The notes beneath the pieces are model-generated. The model made no database searches. It was not told the DNA's origin and saw nothing but the letters and a program-made list of their open reading frames with translations. The position numbers and the translations under genes were made by a program. DNA of 64,000 nt, from positions 1,487,095 through 1,551,094 of the forward strand of contig SJPJ01000001.1 in assembly GCA_007859835.1 (NCBI GenBank), in the 5' to 3' direction. Below, in pieces: positions 43,218 through 52,578 of the stretch. Position 1 is the first letter of the stretch; each line of letters opens with the position of its first letter. The DNA comes from Novipirellula herctigrandis (lineage in GTDB: Bacteria; Planctomycetota; Planctomycetia; Pirellulales; Pirellulaceae).

Positions 43218-45404
43218 TCGTTGCCAGATCGACGCCTTGTCGACTTCGATAGCGATCATCGCTGTCGAGCGAATGACAAGCGGCGCAATAGAAGAATCAC
43301 TTTCGTTACTGGAAAAGCCGCGACGATCAAGTCGAATCCGCACCTGATAATAGGACTCATTCGACCTACGAAAACGCGAACTCAGCGTCCCGTCTTTGGC
43401 AAACTCGTCCGGTAATCGCTCAATCGGTGACGAAGCCACCTCGACGACTGTTCCCTTGACCGCCCCGAGTTGTCGGTCGTGCATACGAACTTTCACATCC
43501 TGGCCCGGGCGCACCCAAGCAATTTGCTTTTCCGAGATGAGCGTGATTCCGTCGTAGTGGTCGGGCGAACCGATCGTACACAAGGTCGTTCCTGTTTCGA
43601 GCCAAGCACCGCGATTCTCTGCGGCCATCGGTGTGGCGTACCACGTTGGCATCATTTGCTCTCGATGATTTCGTGATCCGACCATCCGCACACGCGACTC
43701 GGTGCAATAGATCCTCCCCGCCGTGGGTGCATGTATTGTTAGCCGCTCAGCATCTTGATGTAACAACTCGATGCGTCGTTCTAGACTTTCAATGGACTCA
43801 AGCAGCACCGGCAATTTTTCGGATTGGCGAAACTGGCCACGCAATTGACTTTCAATGGATGCCAATTCCACTCGGCGGCTAGCTAAATCCGATTCCGCTT
43901 TGATCCGCTCCCGTTGCATATCCGCATTGGAAAGCCGGGCAATTGGTTCGCCCGCTTTAACCCGATCCCCGTCTGTTGCCGAAGCATCGATCCGCCCCGC
44001 AACCGTCACAAAGACTTCGCTCGCCTCGCGAGGCACCACCGACATAGGCCCAGTCACGGAACGAGGTAACGGCAAAAACAAACCGACTACGCCAATGATG
44101 GAACCGATTGCCGTGACAAAAAACCGACGCCGACTTCCAAGCGGTTGATAACCGCCGCGTCGTACGCCAGCTGGCTTTTCCAAAATCGGTTTGGCAAATC
44201 GAACCACAGCCGTAATCAAGAGCCCCATAATTACGACACTGACGAAACCATCCACATTTGCAGCCTCGGCTGCTCCAAAAGCAATCATGCCAATCGCGAA
44301 ATACACCATCCCGCGATAGATCGTACTGGAAAGCCAGTAGGTTGCTAAGAAAAGCTTCGACGTTTTGCGTTGGAATTTCGGTCCTTGATCGATCAAGCGG
44401 CTCGCCGCAGCATCACCCCAAACCCAACGCCTTAGTCCCCGACGAATCATCGCCGACGCTTCGCCGCCCAAGTTCGGGACGCCGATCAAGTCCGAAAAGA
44501 TGTAGTAGCCATCGTATCGCAAAAGTGGATTGCCGTTAAATAGGATAGTACTGACACTACAAACCACCATCACTACCACACAAACATCACGCACCGACGA
44601 GTCGTCGATAAATATCCATATCAATGTCGCGACTGCAGCAATCACCAACTCGGCCAACATTCCCGCTGCGGAAACAACGATACGTTTCCATCTTTCGGGA
44701 AGCAACCAAGCATCCGACACATCGCAATAAAGAACCGGCATACCAAACAGCAGCATCACTCCGATTTGTCGGCATTCAGCACCAAACGCACGGCATGCAA
44801 TTGCATGAGCCAATTCGTGGACCAGTTTCGTTGCCGAAATTGCCAAAAAGAGCAAGATTGCCAAATCGCTGACGCGACGGCTTGCAACCACTGAAACATG
44901 CTCGGCGATCTTGTCAAACTGAAACAAACCAATGGCAATCGCGATTACGATCAACAATAACGCTACGATGGCGAATGGCATTTGCAAAAACGGCCGAATC
45001 CGTGGCATCAAACCATCGAGCCATTGGCCCACAGCGACCCCAGGAAGCCGTATCGCCAACGGTTGGCTCCATGGTTTGGGTTTTGCAGGAATCGGCTCTT
45101 CGAGTGAATTTGGCTCTAGACGCTGATCGAGTAACCGAGCACAAAGCAAACCCGATCGATCGGCATCGCCGAGGAATCGCACAATCGATTCGGATGCAAC
45201 ATAGTCCGGTGCGAAACGCTGCGAACAGGCGCTTACAATTTCCTCAACGCTGCGGTCACCATCGGCAAGTTCGAGGATCGCCCGTTCGCGATCGCTCACA
45301 TAGAAGTAGTCACTCGTAAGTGGATCACGGAGAATCCAAACCGTAGCCTTACCCATCGCAATTTGACGCCATGTCAAATCAGGCCGAAGCCGTGGCAAGC
45401 TCAT
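43179..45404 (-). CDS. PqqD-like/site-2 protease/HlyD fusion protein
   Basis: This 741-residue protein joins three modules. Residues 1-95 form a winged-helix PqqD-like domain (TVWILRDPLTSDYFYVSDRERAIL, then LADGDRSVEEIV), the fold that recognises peptide leaders in RiPP systems. Residues about 140-450 are an M50 membrane metalloprotease domain with HELAH (196-200) and the second site-2 protease motif NGNPLLRYDGY (Asn292, Asp298). Residues about 455-740 are a periplasmic lipoyl/HlyD part with a helical hairpin and beta-barrel ('VAGRIDASATDGDRVKAGEPIAR', 'IHAPTAGRI', IAWVRPGQDVKVRM). The stop codon of the FxsA gene overlaps its 3' end. It follows the next adaptor by an ATGA overlap, so the two are translationally coupled. 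Substrate unknown. Confidence 0.85.
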   Translation of the reverse strand: MSLPRLRPDLTWRQIAMGKATVWILRDPLTSDYFYVSDRERAILELADGDRSVEEIVSACSQRFAPDYVASESIVRFLGDADRSGLLCARLLDQRLEPNSLEEPIPAKPKPWSQPLAIRLPGVAVGQWLDGLMPRIRPFLQMPFAIVALLLIVIAIAIGLFQFDKIAEHVSVVASRRVSDLAILLFLAISATKLVHELAHAIACRAFGAECRQIGVMLLFGMPVLYCDVSDAWLLPERWKRIVVSAAGMLAELVIAAVATLIWIFIDDSSVRDVCVVVMVVCSVSTILFNGNPLLRYDGYYIFSDLIGVPNLGGEASAMIRRGLRRWVWGDAAASRLIDQGPKFQRKTSKLFLATYWLSSTIYRGMVYFAIGMIAFGAAEAANVDGFVSVVIMGLLITAVVRFAKPILEKPAGVRRGGYQPLGSRRRFFVTAIGSIIGVVGLFLPLPRSVTGPMSVVPREASEVFVTVAGRIDASATDGDRVKAGEPIARLSNADMQRERIKAESDLASRRVELASIESQLRGQFRQSEKLPVLLESIESLERRIELLHQDAERLTIHAPTAGRIYCTESRVRMVGSRNHREQMMPTWYATPMAAENRGAWLETGTTLCTIGSPDHYDGITLISEKQIAWVRPGQDVKVRMHDRQLGAVKGTVVEVASSPIERLPDEFAKDGTLSSRFRRSNESYYQVRIRLDRRGFSSNESDSSIAPLVIRSTAMIAIEVDKASIWQRLFSSERFGVDRF

Positions 45405-46486
45405 GAGCCACCTGCGATCATCTTCATTCGCATCCCCGGTAGCACCTGTTGCCCAGGATTGTCGAATTCAACCCAAAAGCGGATTTGGTTGTTTACGGGA
45501 TCGATCTCGGGACTCACAAAAAGATCGGTCCCCCGAAAAGAAGCATTCTCTCCTGCTTCACCGCTGAGGGATAATCGCAAAACTTTTTTATTTAGCAAAC
45601 GATTACGAAACATCGCATCAACGTACCCCTCGGCTCGCAGTCGATCGAGTCGGACGACCCGTGCGACCGGATCACCGGCTTTGACCCATTCTCCCTTGCG
45701 CCGCATCACCTCAACCACGACACCGTCAAAAGGAGCCAGAATCTGATGCCGAGAAACGGTCAGCTCGGCAAGCGATTTTCGGTGCGAATGCAGTTCGGCT
45801 TGTAGCCGATCGACCCGTTGCTTGTACTCTGCTTGGTCCACGGCAACGATCGACTCGTCGATGGCGATCTTCTGCACGGCCACGGCTTGTTGTTCCGCCC
45901 GAGCGTTCAATGCGCCAACCTGTTGCTCGAACCGGGCTTGCTGAGTTTCCAGTTTAGACCGCTCATACGCTAACGTTAGCGACTCGATTTCAGAGCCCGA
46001 CACGCTATCGACATACTTATTCCTGGCATCAACAGCCCGCTGTAACTCGTTCTTGGCGACGCTTTCGAATTTGGATGCTGCCAGAACTCGAAGATTGTTT
46101 TTCGCGTTTTGAACCGCGATATCCAGTTCTATCTGTCTCTGTTTGGCCAATTGTTGTTGCCGCGTAGAAGCTTTTTCGGCAAGAGCGACCTCGGTCTTGT
46201 CGCGGCTGTTCTCATCCGCAATTGTCACTTGAGTGGCTGCAATTTGTCGCTCAATCGTCGCCTGACGATCATCCAGCCGCGCGAGCAAGTCACTTACTTT
46301 TACCGAGTCCCCTTCGCGCACGACCACGTCGCAAATCATACCGGTTTCCATCGCTGGCACCTGAGCAGAATCGATCGCGGTGACAATGAGATCGTCGAGT
46401 CCACTAAATGGCTCTTCACCTTGCGCGGCCGCAGCAACCAATCCCGCAAGGATGACAAGCAGATGATAAGTCCAAAAGCGAATCAT
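45401..46486 (-). CDS. HlyD-family periplasmic adaptor
   Basis: The 361-residue protein starts with a signal peptide (TYHLLVILAGLVAAAAQGEE), then has the lipoyl half VPAMETGMICDVVVREGDSVKVSDLLARL and a long helical hairpin (about 75-245, Gln/Glu/Ala-rich with KLETQQARFEQQ). The second lipoyl half is ILAPFDGVVVEVMRRKGEWVKAGDPVARV, followed by a beta-barrel with 'VSPEIDPVNNQIRFWVEFDNPGQQVLPGMRMKM'. Overlap of its stop with the start of the M50 fusion gene (ATGA) and only 4 bases to the upstream gene place it in the middle of a three-gene operon. It should bridge the inner and outer membranes with the TolC encoded divergently. Confidence 0.9.
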   Translation of the reverse strand: MIRFWTYHLLVILAGLVAAAAQGEEPFSGLDDLIVTAIDSAQVPAMETGMICDVVVREGDSVKVSDLLARLDDRQATIERQIAATQVTIADENSRDKTEVALAEKASTRQQQLAKQRQIELDIAVQNAKNNLRVLAASKFESVAKNELQRAVDARNKYVDSVSGSEIESLTLAYERSKLETQQARFEQQVGALNARAEQQAVAVQKIAIDESIVAVDQAEYKQRVDRLQAELHSHRKSLAELTVSRHQILAPFDGVVVEVMRRKGEWVKAGDPVARVVRLDRLRAEGYVDAMFRNRLLNKKVLRLSLSGEAGENASFRGTDLFVSPEIDPVNNQIRFWVEFDNPGQQVLPGMRMKMIAGGS

Positions 46487-46490
46487 GATT

Positions 46491-48395
46491 TTATACCTTT
46501 GCCCGAATCCACTCGATCAAACCACGAAACCATACAAAACCGATGGCCCGTCTACCAGCAAAAACCTCAACTTTCGCGGTCGCTCCAGCTCGTAAACCTT
46601 TGTCGTTTGCCGCAAAATCATTACCCTTGGAAAAGTCCACCGGGCAATTGACCATTCCTTTGACGACCCAATCGCCACGAGCATTTTGATGCGTAACTTC
46701 GTCAACATTGCTTAGAACCGCTTCATACGTTTGATCGGAATGTGAACGCAATGAAAACCGAATTAGACAGGGCTTCGTATGTTGTTGAGACAAAACGTAA
46801 CCACTATCCGAATCATCGATTTCAATTTCCAACTTCCATCCCGATTCAGGGTCAATCACATCCGCAATAAATTGACCTCGCTCGATTGGTCGATTTGACA
46901 ACCTTTGCCGCATATCCCAATGATCGATCTTGCCCGCGATCGGACTGGTCACATTCAATTCGGCTTGCTGATGACGAAGCAGCGAGAGTTGCCCATCGAG
47001 TCCCTTGAGTTGTGACTTGAGCACTTGCTCGGTTGCAGACGCCGAAAAATCAGCCGCCCCGTTCCCAGACGCACGAGACCGTTGTGCGGACGCGAGACTC
47101 GCTTTCACCCTCGCCTTCCCACCTTCAAGTTGCTGAATCCGCGTCTCCAATTCTCGGTTTCGTATCACCACGATTGAATCGCCGGGCTTAACTACGTCGC
47201 CGTTGTCGACCGACAAAGCTAACACAGTGCCATTGGTTGGTGCAAAAATGCTCCGACGAACGGCCGCGACCACTCGACCTTCCGCAGGAACGTAAAAGTC
47301 AATCGGGATGATTGACATGGCAATCACGCCAACCGCGACCAAACCAGCGAACAACCCTACACGTTTCGCCGTGCGCAACTGCAACATTTTATCGACGAAT
47401 ACTCGCATACCGCTGATATCTCGTTCGAGAGCGTTGGCAATCGCTGTATCAACAAGCAAGTGTATTTCGGACAGCCGCTGGAGCATTCCCGGACGCTTGG
47501 GATGCGAGAATCGCTCTAACATGACGATGATGTCTCGATGATCCCCGTCGCACTCCACTCTCGATACAGCGACTTGACGCGAGCCGGATTCGACCAAGTA
47601 GGGGTCGAGAGACTTTTTGATTGCAGCCGGGACATCCTCAGCATTGCCGACGGTGAATTCAAAATCAGAGTCACTTGAATCGATCACACTGGCGAGCTCT
47701 TGCACTCGGCGGCCAAGCCGTGTGCGCGTGTCAACGCTGGTCGACGTACTCGTCGCGATCAGGCAAAAGGTGCTTTCGCTATGTTGCTTCAGCAAACAGA
47801 CGCGATCAGCATCAACATACGTCGAGATTGTCTGTGCAATATGGCGGAATGAATCCGCAAGCCCAGATCCACGATTCATATTGCATACGATTGAATCACG
47901 GTCGACCCGGCGACTCTGTTTGCCGCGAAGCCGTGACACTTCACGCTTTAGATAGACTGTCGCGGCGATTTCCGCGGTGGCTTGCGTCATCTGAGCGAAC
48001 GGTTCATGCCTAGCTAAGGCAACCGCCTCGCCCCATCGAACGTCGACTTGAAATTCGGACTCTTCATCAATCGTAACACAGGCCACCAGATGCCGATCAT
48101 CTCGCCACGTTGGTGTTTTCGGGTCACCAGAATGCCGTTCGCTCGGTTGTGAAATCACCTCGATACCATCACGCGCCAATTCGATATCGCGAGATTCCCC
48201 GGAGAACGTTTCACTGGCTCGCACGACAACCGAGCGAGCCGAAGCAGTTTGCCGCAGTTGTTTCGCGAAAGAGTCAAAGAAGTCGTCCTCATCCACTCCC
48301 AAAACAGGCAGCGGCGACCGCGACATCTGGTCGATTTTGTCAACCAATGCGGTGGCGTCTTTCCAAACGTCGTCGGGTGCGGGGGTTGGGCTCAT
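46491..48395 (-). CDS. GAF-like domain fused to HlyD adaptor
   Basis: The 634-residue protein has a cytoplasmic N-terminal half without signal peptide: a helical start, a mixed region (about 40-145), and a GAF-like domain (about 165-325; SGLADSFRHIAQTISTYVDADRVCLLK, 'QVAVSRVECDGDHRDIIVMLERF'). One membrane helix follows (about 344-364, VGLFAGLVAVGVIAMSII), then a periplasmic HlyD part: GRVVAAVRRSIFAPTNGTVL, DNGDVVKPGDSIVVI, a hairpin of only about 70 residues, 'NVTSPIAGKID' and a beta-barrel. GAF domains normally bind small ligands or sense redox state. The first gene of the operon. Expected topology would let a cytoplasmic signal influence an export complex. Confidence 0.8.
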   Translation of the reverse strand: MSPTPAPDDVWKDATALVDKIDQMSRSPLPVLGVDEDDFFDSFAKQLRQTASARSVVVRASETFSGESRDIELARDGIEVISQPSERHSGDPKTPTWRDDRHLVACVTIDEESEFQVDVRWGEAVALARHEPFAQMTQATAEIAATVYLKREVSRLRGKQSRRVDRDSIVCNMNRGSGLADSFRHIAQTISTYVDADRVCLLKQHSESTFCLIATSTSTSVDTRTRLGRRVQELASVIDSSDSDFEFTVGNAEDVPAAIKKSLDPYLVESGSRQVAVSRVECDGDHRDIIVMLERFSHPKRPGMLQRLSEIHLLVDTAIANALERDISGMRVFVDKMLQLRTAKRVGLFAGLVAVGVIAMSIIPIDFYVPAEGRVVAAVRRSIFAPTNGTVLALSVDNGDVVKPGDSIVVIRNRELETRIQQLEGGKARVKASLASAQRSRASGNGAADFSASATEQVLKSQLKGLDGQLSLLRHQQAELNVTSPIAGKIDHWDMRQRLSNRPIERGQFIADVIDPESGWKLEIEIDDSDSGYVLSQQHTKPCLIRFSLRSHSDQTYEAVLSNVDEVTHQNARGDWVVKGMVNCPVDFSKGNDFAANDKGLRAGATAKVEVFAGRRAIGFVWFRGLIEWIRAKV

Positions 48396-48509
48396 GACTC
48401 AAACTTCAACGAAAACACCCATTTTATACGAAAAAACGGATGTTTCCGCCGAGCATTCCGCTGTTTCACGCTACTTCTTGGCTGGGTTGGATGAATCGCA
48501 GCGATTTGA

Positions 48510-50483
48510 TTGATCCCGCATGTTCCAAATTTACGAATAAGAGAAAGGATACGGATTGTACCGGTCCTGCGGTTGTTCCGCGCACCGACTCCATCAACGA
48601 CAGCTGTTGCCAACGTGCCCTCACGCACCTACCAATCCTACGATTCCTCGACACATCGACGGCACCGAAGACTTCGCGCGTGCGTCCATGCGGTTTTGGC
48701 GTGCGCAATCACCGTAGCGACGGTAACGGGATGCCGAAGTCATCACAATTTCACGGAAACAGTCTGCAACGACACTGCGTGCATCGACACCATCATGCAA
48801 CATGTCGACGCTGGGGCGCCGGCAAAGACGATCCTCGACACAACGATCCCGCCGATCACCATTAGAACGATCGAAGATTTTGATGCTGTGGCTTACTGTG
48901 ACCTGACGCTCGATGAAACGATCCAAACGGCGCTTCAACATTCCGAAGTCATGCGAGACCTCGGTGCGACCGTTCTACGGGCTCCGCAAACGCTAACGAC
49001 ACAACAAACCAAATCGCTCGCGGAACTCGACCCGCAAACCAGTATCGAGTCCGCTTTGTCCGCCTTTGACGCCCAACTCTACGCGATGGGCAAATTCCAA
49101 AACAATGACCGTCGATTCAATAACCGGTTTTTCGGTGGCGGTGCAAACGCCTTCAAACAAGATTCGCACGACTATGTTGCCCAATTATCAAAACGCACCG
49201 CGACCGGTGCTGAACTTGCAGTACGGAGCGTCACCGATTACGACGCGAACAACGCAACCGGCAACATCACCAACAGTGCATGGCAGAGTCAATTGCATGC
49301 CGAGATCCGTCAACCGCTAATGCAAGGTGGCGGTCTGCAATTCAACCGAATCGCAGGCCCCGCGTCTCAACCGGGCATTTACAACGGTGTTTTAGTTGCG
49401 AAAGTCAACAACGACATCACAAATGCCAAATTCCGCCAAGGGACTCGCGACTACGTCAGCAACGTGATCAACGCTTATTGGGATTTGTACTTTGCCTACC
49501 GCGACTTAGACGCAAAACGCGAAGCACTCGAACGAAGCCGCCAAACATGGCAAAGCTACGAAGCGCAAAAATCGAGCAATCGCAAATCAGGGGCAGCCGA
49601 AGCACTCGCTCGCGAGCAATACTTCCGATTCCAAAGCGAACTACAAGATGCCGTCGCAGGGAAATTGATCCAACGGACTCAGGTTAACAATTCCACTTCT
49701 GGCGGGACGTTTGCCGGACTCGGCGGAGTCCTGGCGGCTGAACGTCGTTTGCGTTTACTGGTCGGATTGCCGATAGCAGACGGATCGTTGCTCCGCCCAA
49801 TGGATGAACCACTGATTGCTCCGATGACATTCGATTGGGATTCAATCTCCGTCGAAGCAATCCGTTTGCGAAGCGAGTTGCAGCAACAACGATTGCTTGT
49901 CAAACGACGCGAAATGGAAACGCTCGCTGCAAAAAACTATTTGATGCCATCTCTTGATTTAGTGACAATCTACCGTGTTCGCGGCTTGGATCAGGATTTA
50001 GCGGGTGACGGTTCGGCATTAAAGCAACTTGGAACGTTTGATTTCCAAGAATACGAAGCCAGCTTGGAATTCAAGTTGCCCGTTGGACTTCGCCAAGGAT
50101 ACTTGGCCGTTCGGCATGCCAAGACGCAAATGGTTCGCGATCGAGCGGTGTTGCAAGAGCAAGAGCGCCAAGTGCTGCACGATTTAGCAGCCGTGGTGGG
50201 CGAGAGTGACCGTGCCTTCACGCAGATGGAGACAAACATGAACCGTTACCTGGCCGCCAGCGATGCGCTCGAAGTACTAGAAACGAGTCGCGAAGCAGGG
50301 ATGCCGGTGAACTTGGAACAACTGTTGGACGCACAACGGCGGGTCAGTGAAGCACAAAGCCGCTACTTCTTGTCACTCACGGAATACACAATTGCAGCTA
50401 AGAATGTTCAATTCGAAAAAGGGACGTTACTGCAAGCCGCGAATCTAGTTCTATTTGATGATACCTACCCAATAGGCATATAG
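48510..50483 (+). CDS. TolC-family outer-membrane lipoprotein
   Basis: The protein is a TolC-like outer-membrane factor; the cleavage region is RLRACVHAVLACAITVATVTGC, with a lipobox ending at Cys. The start is uncertain: TTG at 48510 gives 657 residues and GTG at 48615 gives 622. Helical hairpins carry the family phrases LTLDETIQTALQHSEVMRDLGA, INAYWDLYFAYRDLDAKREALERS, 'VGLPIADGSLLRPMDEP', IRLRSELQQQRLLVKRREMETLAAKNYLMPSLDL, and the closing 'LDAQRRVSEAQSRYFLSLTEYTIAAKNVQFEKGTLL'. It is divergent from the PqqD/M50/HlyD operon with a 114-base gap, which fits co-regulation as the exit duct of that system; the RND operon could also use it. Confidence 0.88.
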   Translation: MIPHVPNLRIRERIRIVPVLRLFRAPTPSTTAVANVPSRTYQSYDSSTHRRHRRLRACVHAVLACAITVATVTGCRSHHNFTETVCNDTACIDTIMQHVDAGAPAKTILDTTIPPITIRTIEDFDAVAYCDLTLDETIQTALQHSEVMRDLGATVLRAPQTLTTQQTKSLAELDPQTSIESALSAFDAQLYAMGKFQNNDRRFNNRFFGGGANAFKQDSHDYVAQLSKRTATGAELAVRSVTDYDANNATGNITNSAWQSQLHAEIRQPLMQGGGLQFNRIAGPASQPGIYNGVLVAKVNNDITNAKFRQGTRDYVSNVINAYWDLYFAYRDLDAKREALERSRQTWQSYEAQKSSNRKSGAAEALAREQYFRFQSELQDAVAGKLIQRTQVNNSTSGGTFAGLGGVLAAERRLRLLVGLPIADGSLLRPMDEPLIAPMTFDWDSISVEAIRLRSELQQQRLLVKRREMETLAAKNYLMPSLDLVTIYRVRGLDQDLAGDGSALKQLGTFDFQEYEASLEFKLPVGLRQGYLAVRHAKTQMVRDRAVLQEQERQVLHDLAAVVGESDRAFTQMETNMNRYLAASDALEVLETSREAGMPVNLEQLLDAQRRVSEAQSRYFLSLTEYTIAAKNVQFEKGTLLQAANLVLFDDTYPIGI

Positions 50484-50610
50484 GCTCAACCCCATCGGCT
50501 TGAATGTTGGTGCACCGCCATTCCTAGTCCAAGCATGAGAAGGCCCACGTGAATTAGGCCGAATGTCGGTACGCCAATAGGCTCGTCAACAAACCCTGGA
50601 CCCGAAAGTT

Positions 50611-52425
50611 CTAACCAACGGTCTCTTCTAATTCATCCGGTCCATTGTCTAACTCGTGGTTAAGAATTTCCAAAAGCGTTTGAAGGAAAACAACCACCAT
50701 CGGGCCGACTAAGATCCCGATCGGCCCGAAAACCTTGACGCCACCAAGCACACTCAATAGTGCAAAGAGCGGATGCAATTGAGAACGACCATGCAATACA
50801 TACATCTTGATCACGTTGTCGACCGATGAGATTGCGACCACACCATAAATGGCTAATAGAATCGCGGCGGTCCACCGTTGATCGACCATCCCGAGCCAAA
50901 TCACGCAGGGCACCCAAACCGACGCGGCACCCAGAAACGGCACCAACGCCATTAGCGTCGTTGCCAAAAACAGAAGCACCAGTGATTCAAAACCGAGAAC
51001 CCAGTATCCCAAGATGGCCAAAATCCCTTGCACTACGGCACTGAGAACGCTCGCCAAAACCACAGCGCGACTGGTGCGATCGAATTCAAGCAGCAAACGG
51101 CGTTCATAATTGTCGTCGAGCGGACTCAGACGCATCAGCGTGCGAATCATACCGGCGCCGTCGACCAAGAAAAAATAAACCGCAATCATCAAAACAATCA
51201 GCCCAATCACGGCCTGCAAAAAAAAGCTCCCCGTCGCGCTGGTTAGACTTACAAACCGTGGCTGCAACGATTCGCGTGCATGCGAAAGCAACCCCTTATA
51301 GTCCTCGGCACTGGGGTTGGCGACCAATTTCACTTGACTGAGAAACGTCCCGCCCAAAAGCGTTTTCATCCATGAACGGATCGCCGCCGATGCCACGACA
51401 CTCTTTTCGTGAAACCGTTCCTCTGCGCTTAATTGTGCAACGGTTTCACTCTCGGCTGCGTCTTCGGCTGCGTCTTCGGATGCGTCCTCGGTTGCGTCTT
51501 CGGTTGCGTCTTCGGTTGCGTCTTCGGTTGCGTCTTCGGTTGCGTCTTCGGATGCATCTTCGGTTGCGATCCCCGCCGTACTCTGGGGCGCATCACGTTG
51601 GACCGTTTGGGATTCCGATTGCAATTCGGGGTCTCCCACAACATGCTGCGACTTGACCAACTTCTGCAGACCTTGCAGATGACTTGTCGCTGTTTCGGCA
51701 AAGGCTTCGGCGGTAACAGGACCTTCCACTTTATCTTGCAAGAATGCGATCAAGGCAATCGATTCGTCAATGTTGTTGCTAATTTCAGCTCGATTGTCTG
51801 GATCATTCAGGACTGCGGACAATATCGTAAAGAATTCAGAGAGCGAGGTTTCCTGATCGATTTCGCCAAACTCCTTGGCAGAGAGAGTCGACGTGTTCAG
51901 CGAGTCGGTCAATTCGTCGAGCCGGCGGAATTTTTCAGCCTGTGGAAGTGAAATGCCGACTTGTTTTCGGGCTCGCTCGAGCGCGTCAGTAACATCGAAA
52001 AAATTCATCTGGCTGACCATCGATGTGAATTGGCTGGTCGCGACCGACAACACGACCACCATCGGCATCAAAACTAAGGTCAGAATAATGAATGTCGTCC
52101 CGGCAGCAGCCACGTGCTTCTTCTTGCCGATCCGGTTGTAGAGCCAATCGTAAACGGGGTGAAAAATGACGACCAACAGTGCGGCCAAGAACAGCGGGAC
52201 GAAGAACCCAACCATGACTTTGTAAAACAGAGCGCCGACCGCAACGATGCCAAGCAGCAGCATCAAGACTGACAAAATACGCGAAAGCGAGGGCAGCCGC
52301 GTAAAGAGCGGTTTCTTCGTCGTATCAGCGGAGGCGAAAATGGGTGGCGGGGCGGGAGGGCCAGGCGGCGCCGGAGTCGGCGATGCGGTGGGGGCAGGCT
52401 TGCTTTTTGAGCGTCGTTTGGTCAT
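50611..52425 (-). CDS. AI-2E family transporter with large acidic insert
   Basis: I start at ATG 52425 (604 residues). A Pro/Ala-rich cytoplasmic leader is followed by helices ILSVLMLLLGIVAVGALFYKVMVGFFVPLFLAALLVVIF, split over two spans, and 'HVAAAGTTFIILTLVLMPMVVVLSVATSQF'. The second half has LQAVIGLIVLMIAVYFFLVDGAGM, 'LASVLSAVVQGILAILGYWVLGF', LATTLMALVPFLGAASVWVPCVIWL and the family ending 'GVKVFGPIGILVGPMVVVFLQTLLEIL'. The family (formerly PerM/TqsA) exports small molecules or ions; substrates are mostly unknown. Typical members are about 350 residues; the extra about 250 lie between helices 3 and 4 and include a 12-bp EDAT repeat. Convergent with the TolC gene. Confidence 0.9.
   Translation of the reverse strand: MTKRRSKSKPAPTASPTPAPPGPPAPPPIFASADTTKKPLFTRLPSLSRILSVLMLLLGIVAVGALFYKVMVGFFVPLFLAALLVVIFHPVYDWLYNRIGKKKHVAAAGTTFIILTLVLMPMVVVLSVATSQFTSMVSQMNFFDVTDALERARKQVGISLPQAEKFRRLDELTDSLNTSTLSAKEFGEIDQETSLSEFFTILSAVLNDPDNRAEISNNIDESIALIAFLQDKVEGPVTAEAFAETATSHLQGLQKLVKSQHVVGDPELQSESQTVQRDAPQSTAGIATEDASEDATEDATEDATEDATEDATEDASEDAAEDAAESETVAQLSAEERFHEKSVVASAAIRSWMKTLLGGTFLSQVKLVANPSAEDYKGLLSHARESLQPRFVSLTSATGSFFLQAVIGLIVLMIAVYFFLVDGAGMIRTLMRLSPLDDNYERRLLLEFDRTSRAVVLASVLSAVVQGILAILGYWVLGFESLVLLFLATTLMALVPFLGAASVWVPCVIWLGMVDQRWTAAILLAIYGVVAISSVDNVIKMYVLHGRSQLHPLFALLSVLGGVKVFGPIGILVGPMVVVFLQTLLEILNHELDNGPDELEETVG
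51452..51568 (-). repeat. 12-bp in-frame tandem repeat in AI-2E gene
   Basis: About ten 12-bp units (gcgtcttcggtt type) encode ATED, ASED and AAED on the minus strand. Five central units are identical. Confidence 0.9.
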
Positions 52426-52502
52426 CGGAGAGAGCACTTCGGCATAGAATTCGGGCACCATTCATGAGATTGAATTGTGACCGATCACCAATCGTGTGAC
52501 CA

Positions 52503-52530
52503 GACCGAAGTGATACGACCGAAGTGATAC
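52503..52530. repeat. 14-bp perfect duplication
   Basis: gaccgaagtgatac occurs twice head to tail in the short gap upstream of the AI-2E gene. Confidence 0.85.
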
Positions 52531-52578
52531 GACGGTCGTGCCCTAAGTTTAAATCGTGCCCTCAATTTGAATCATGCT

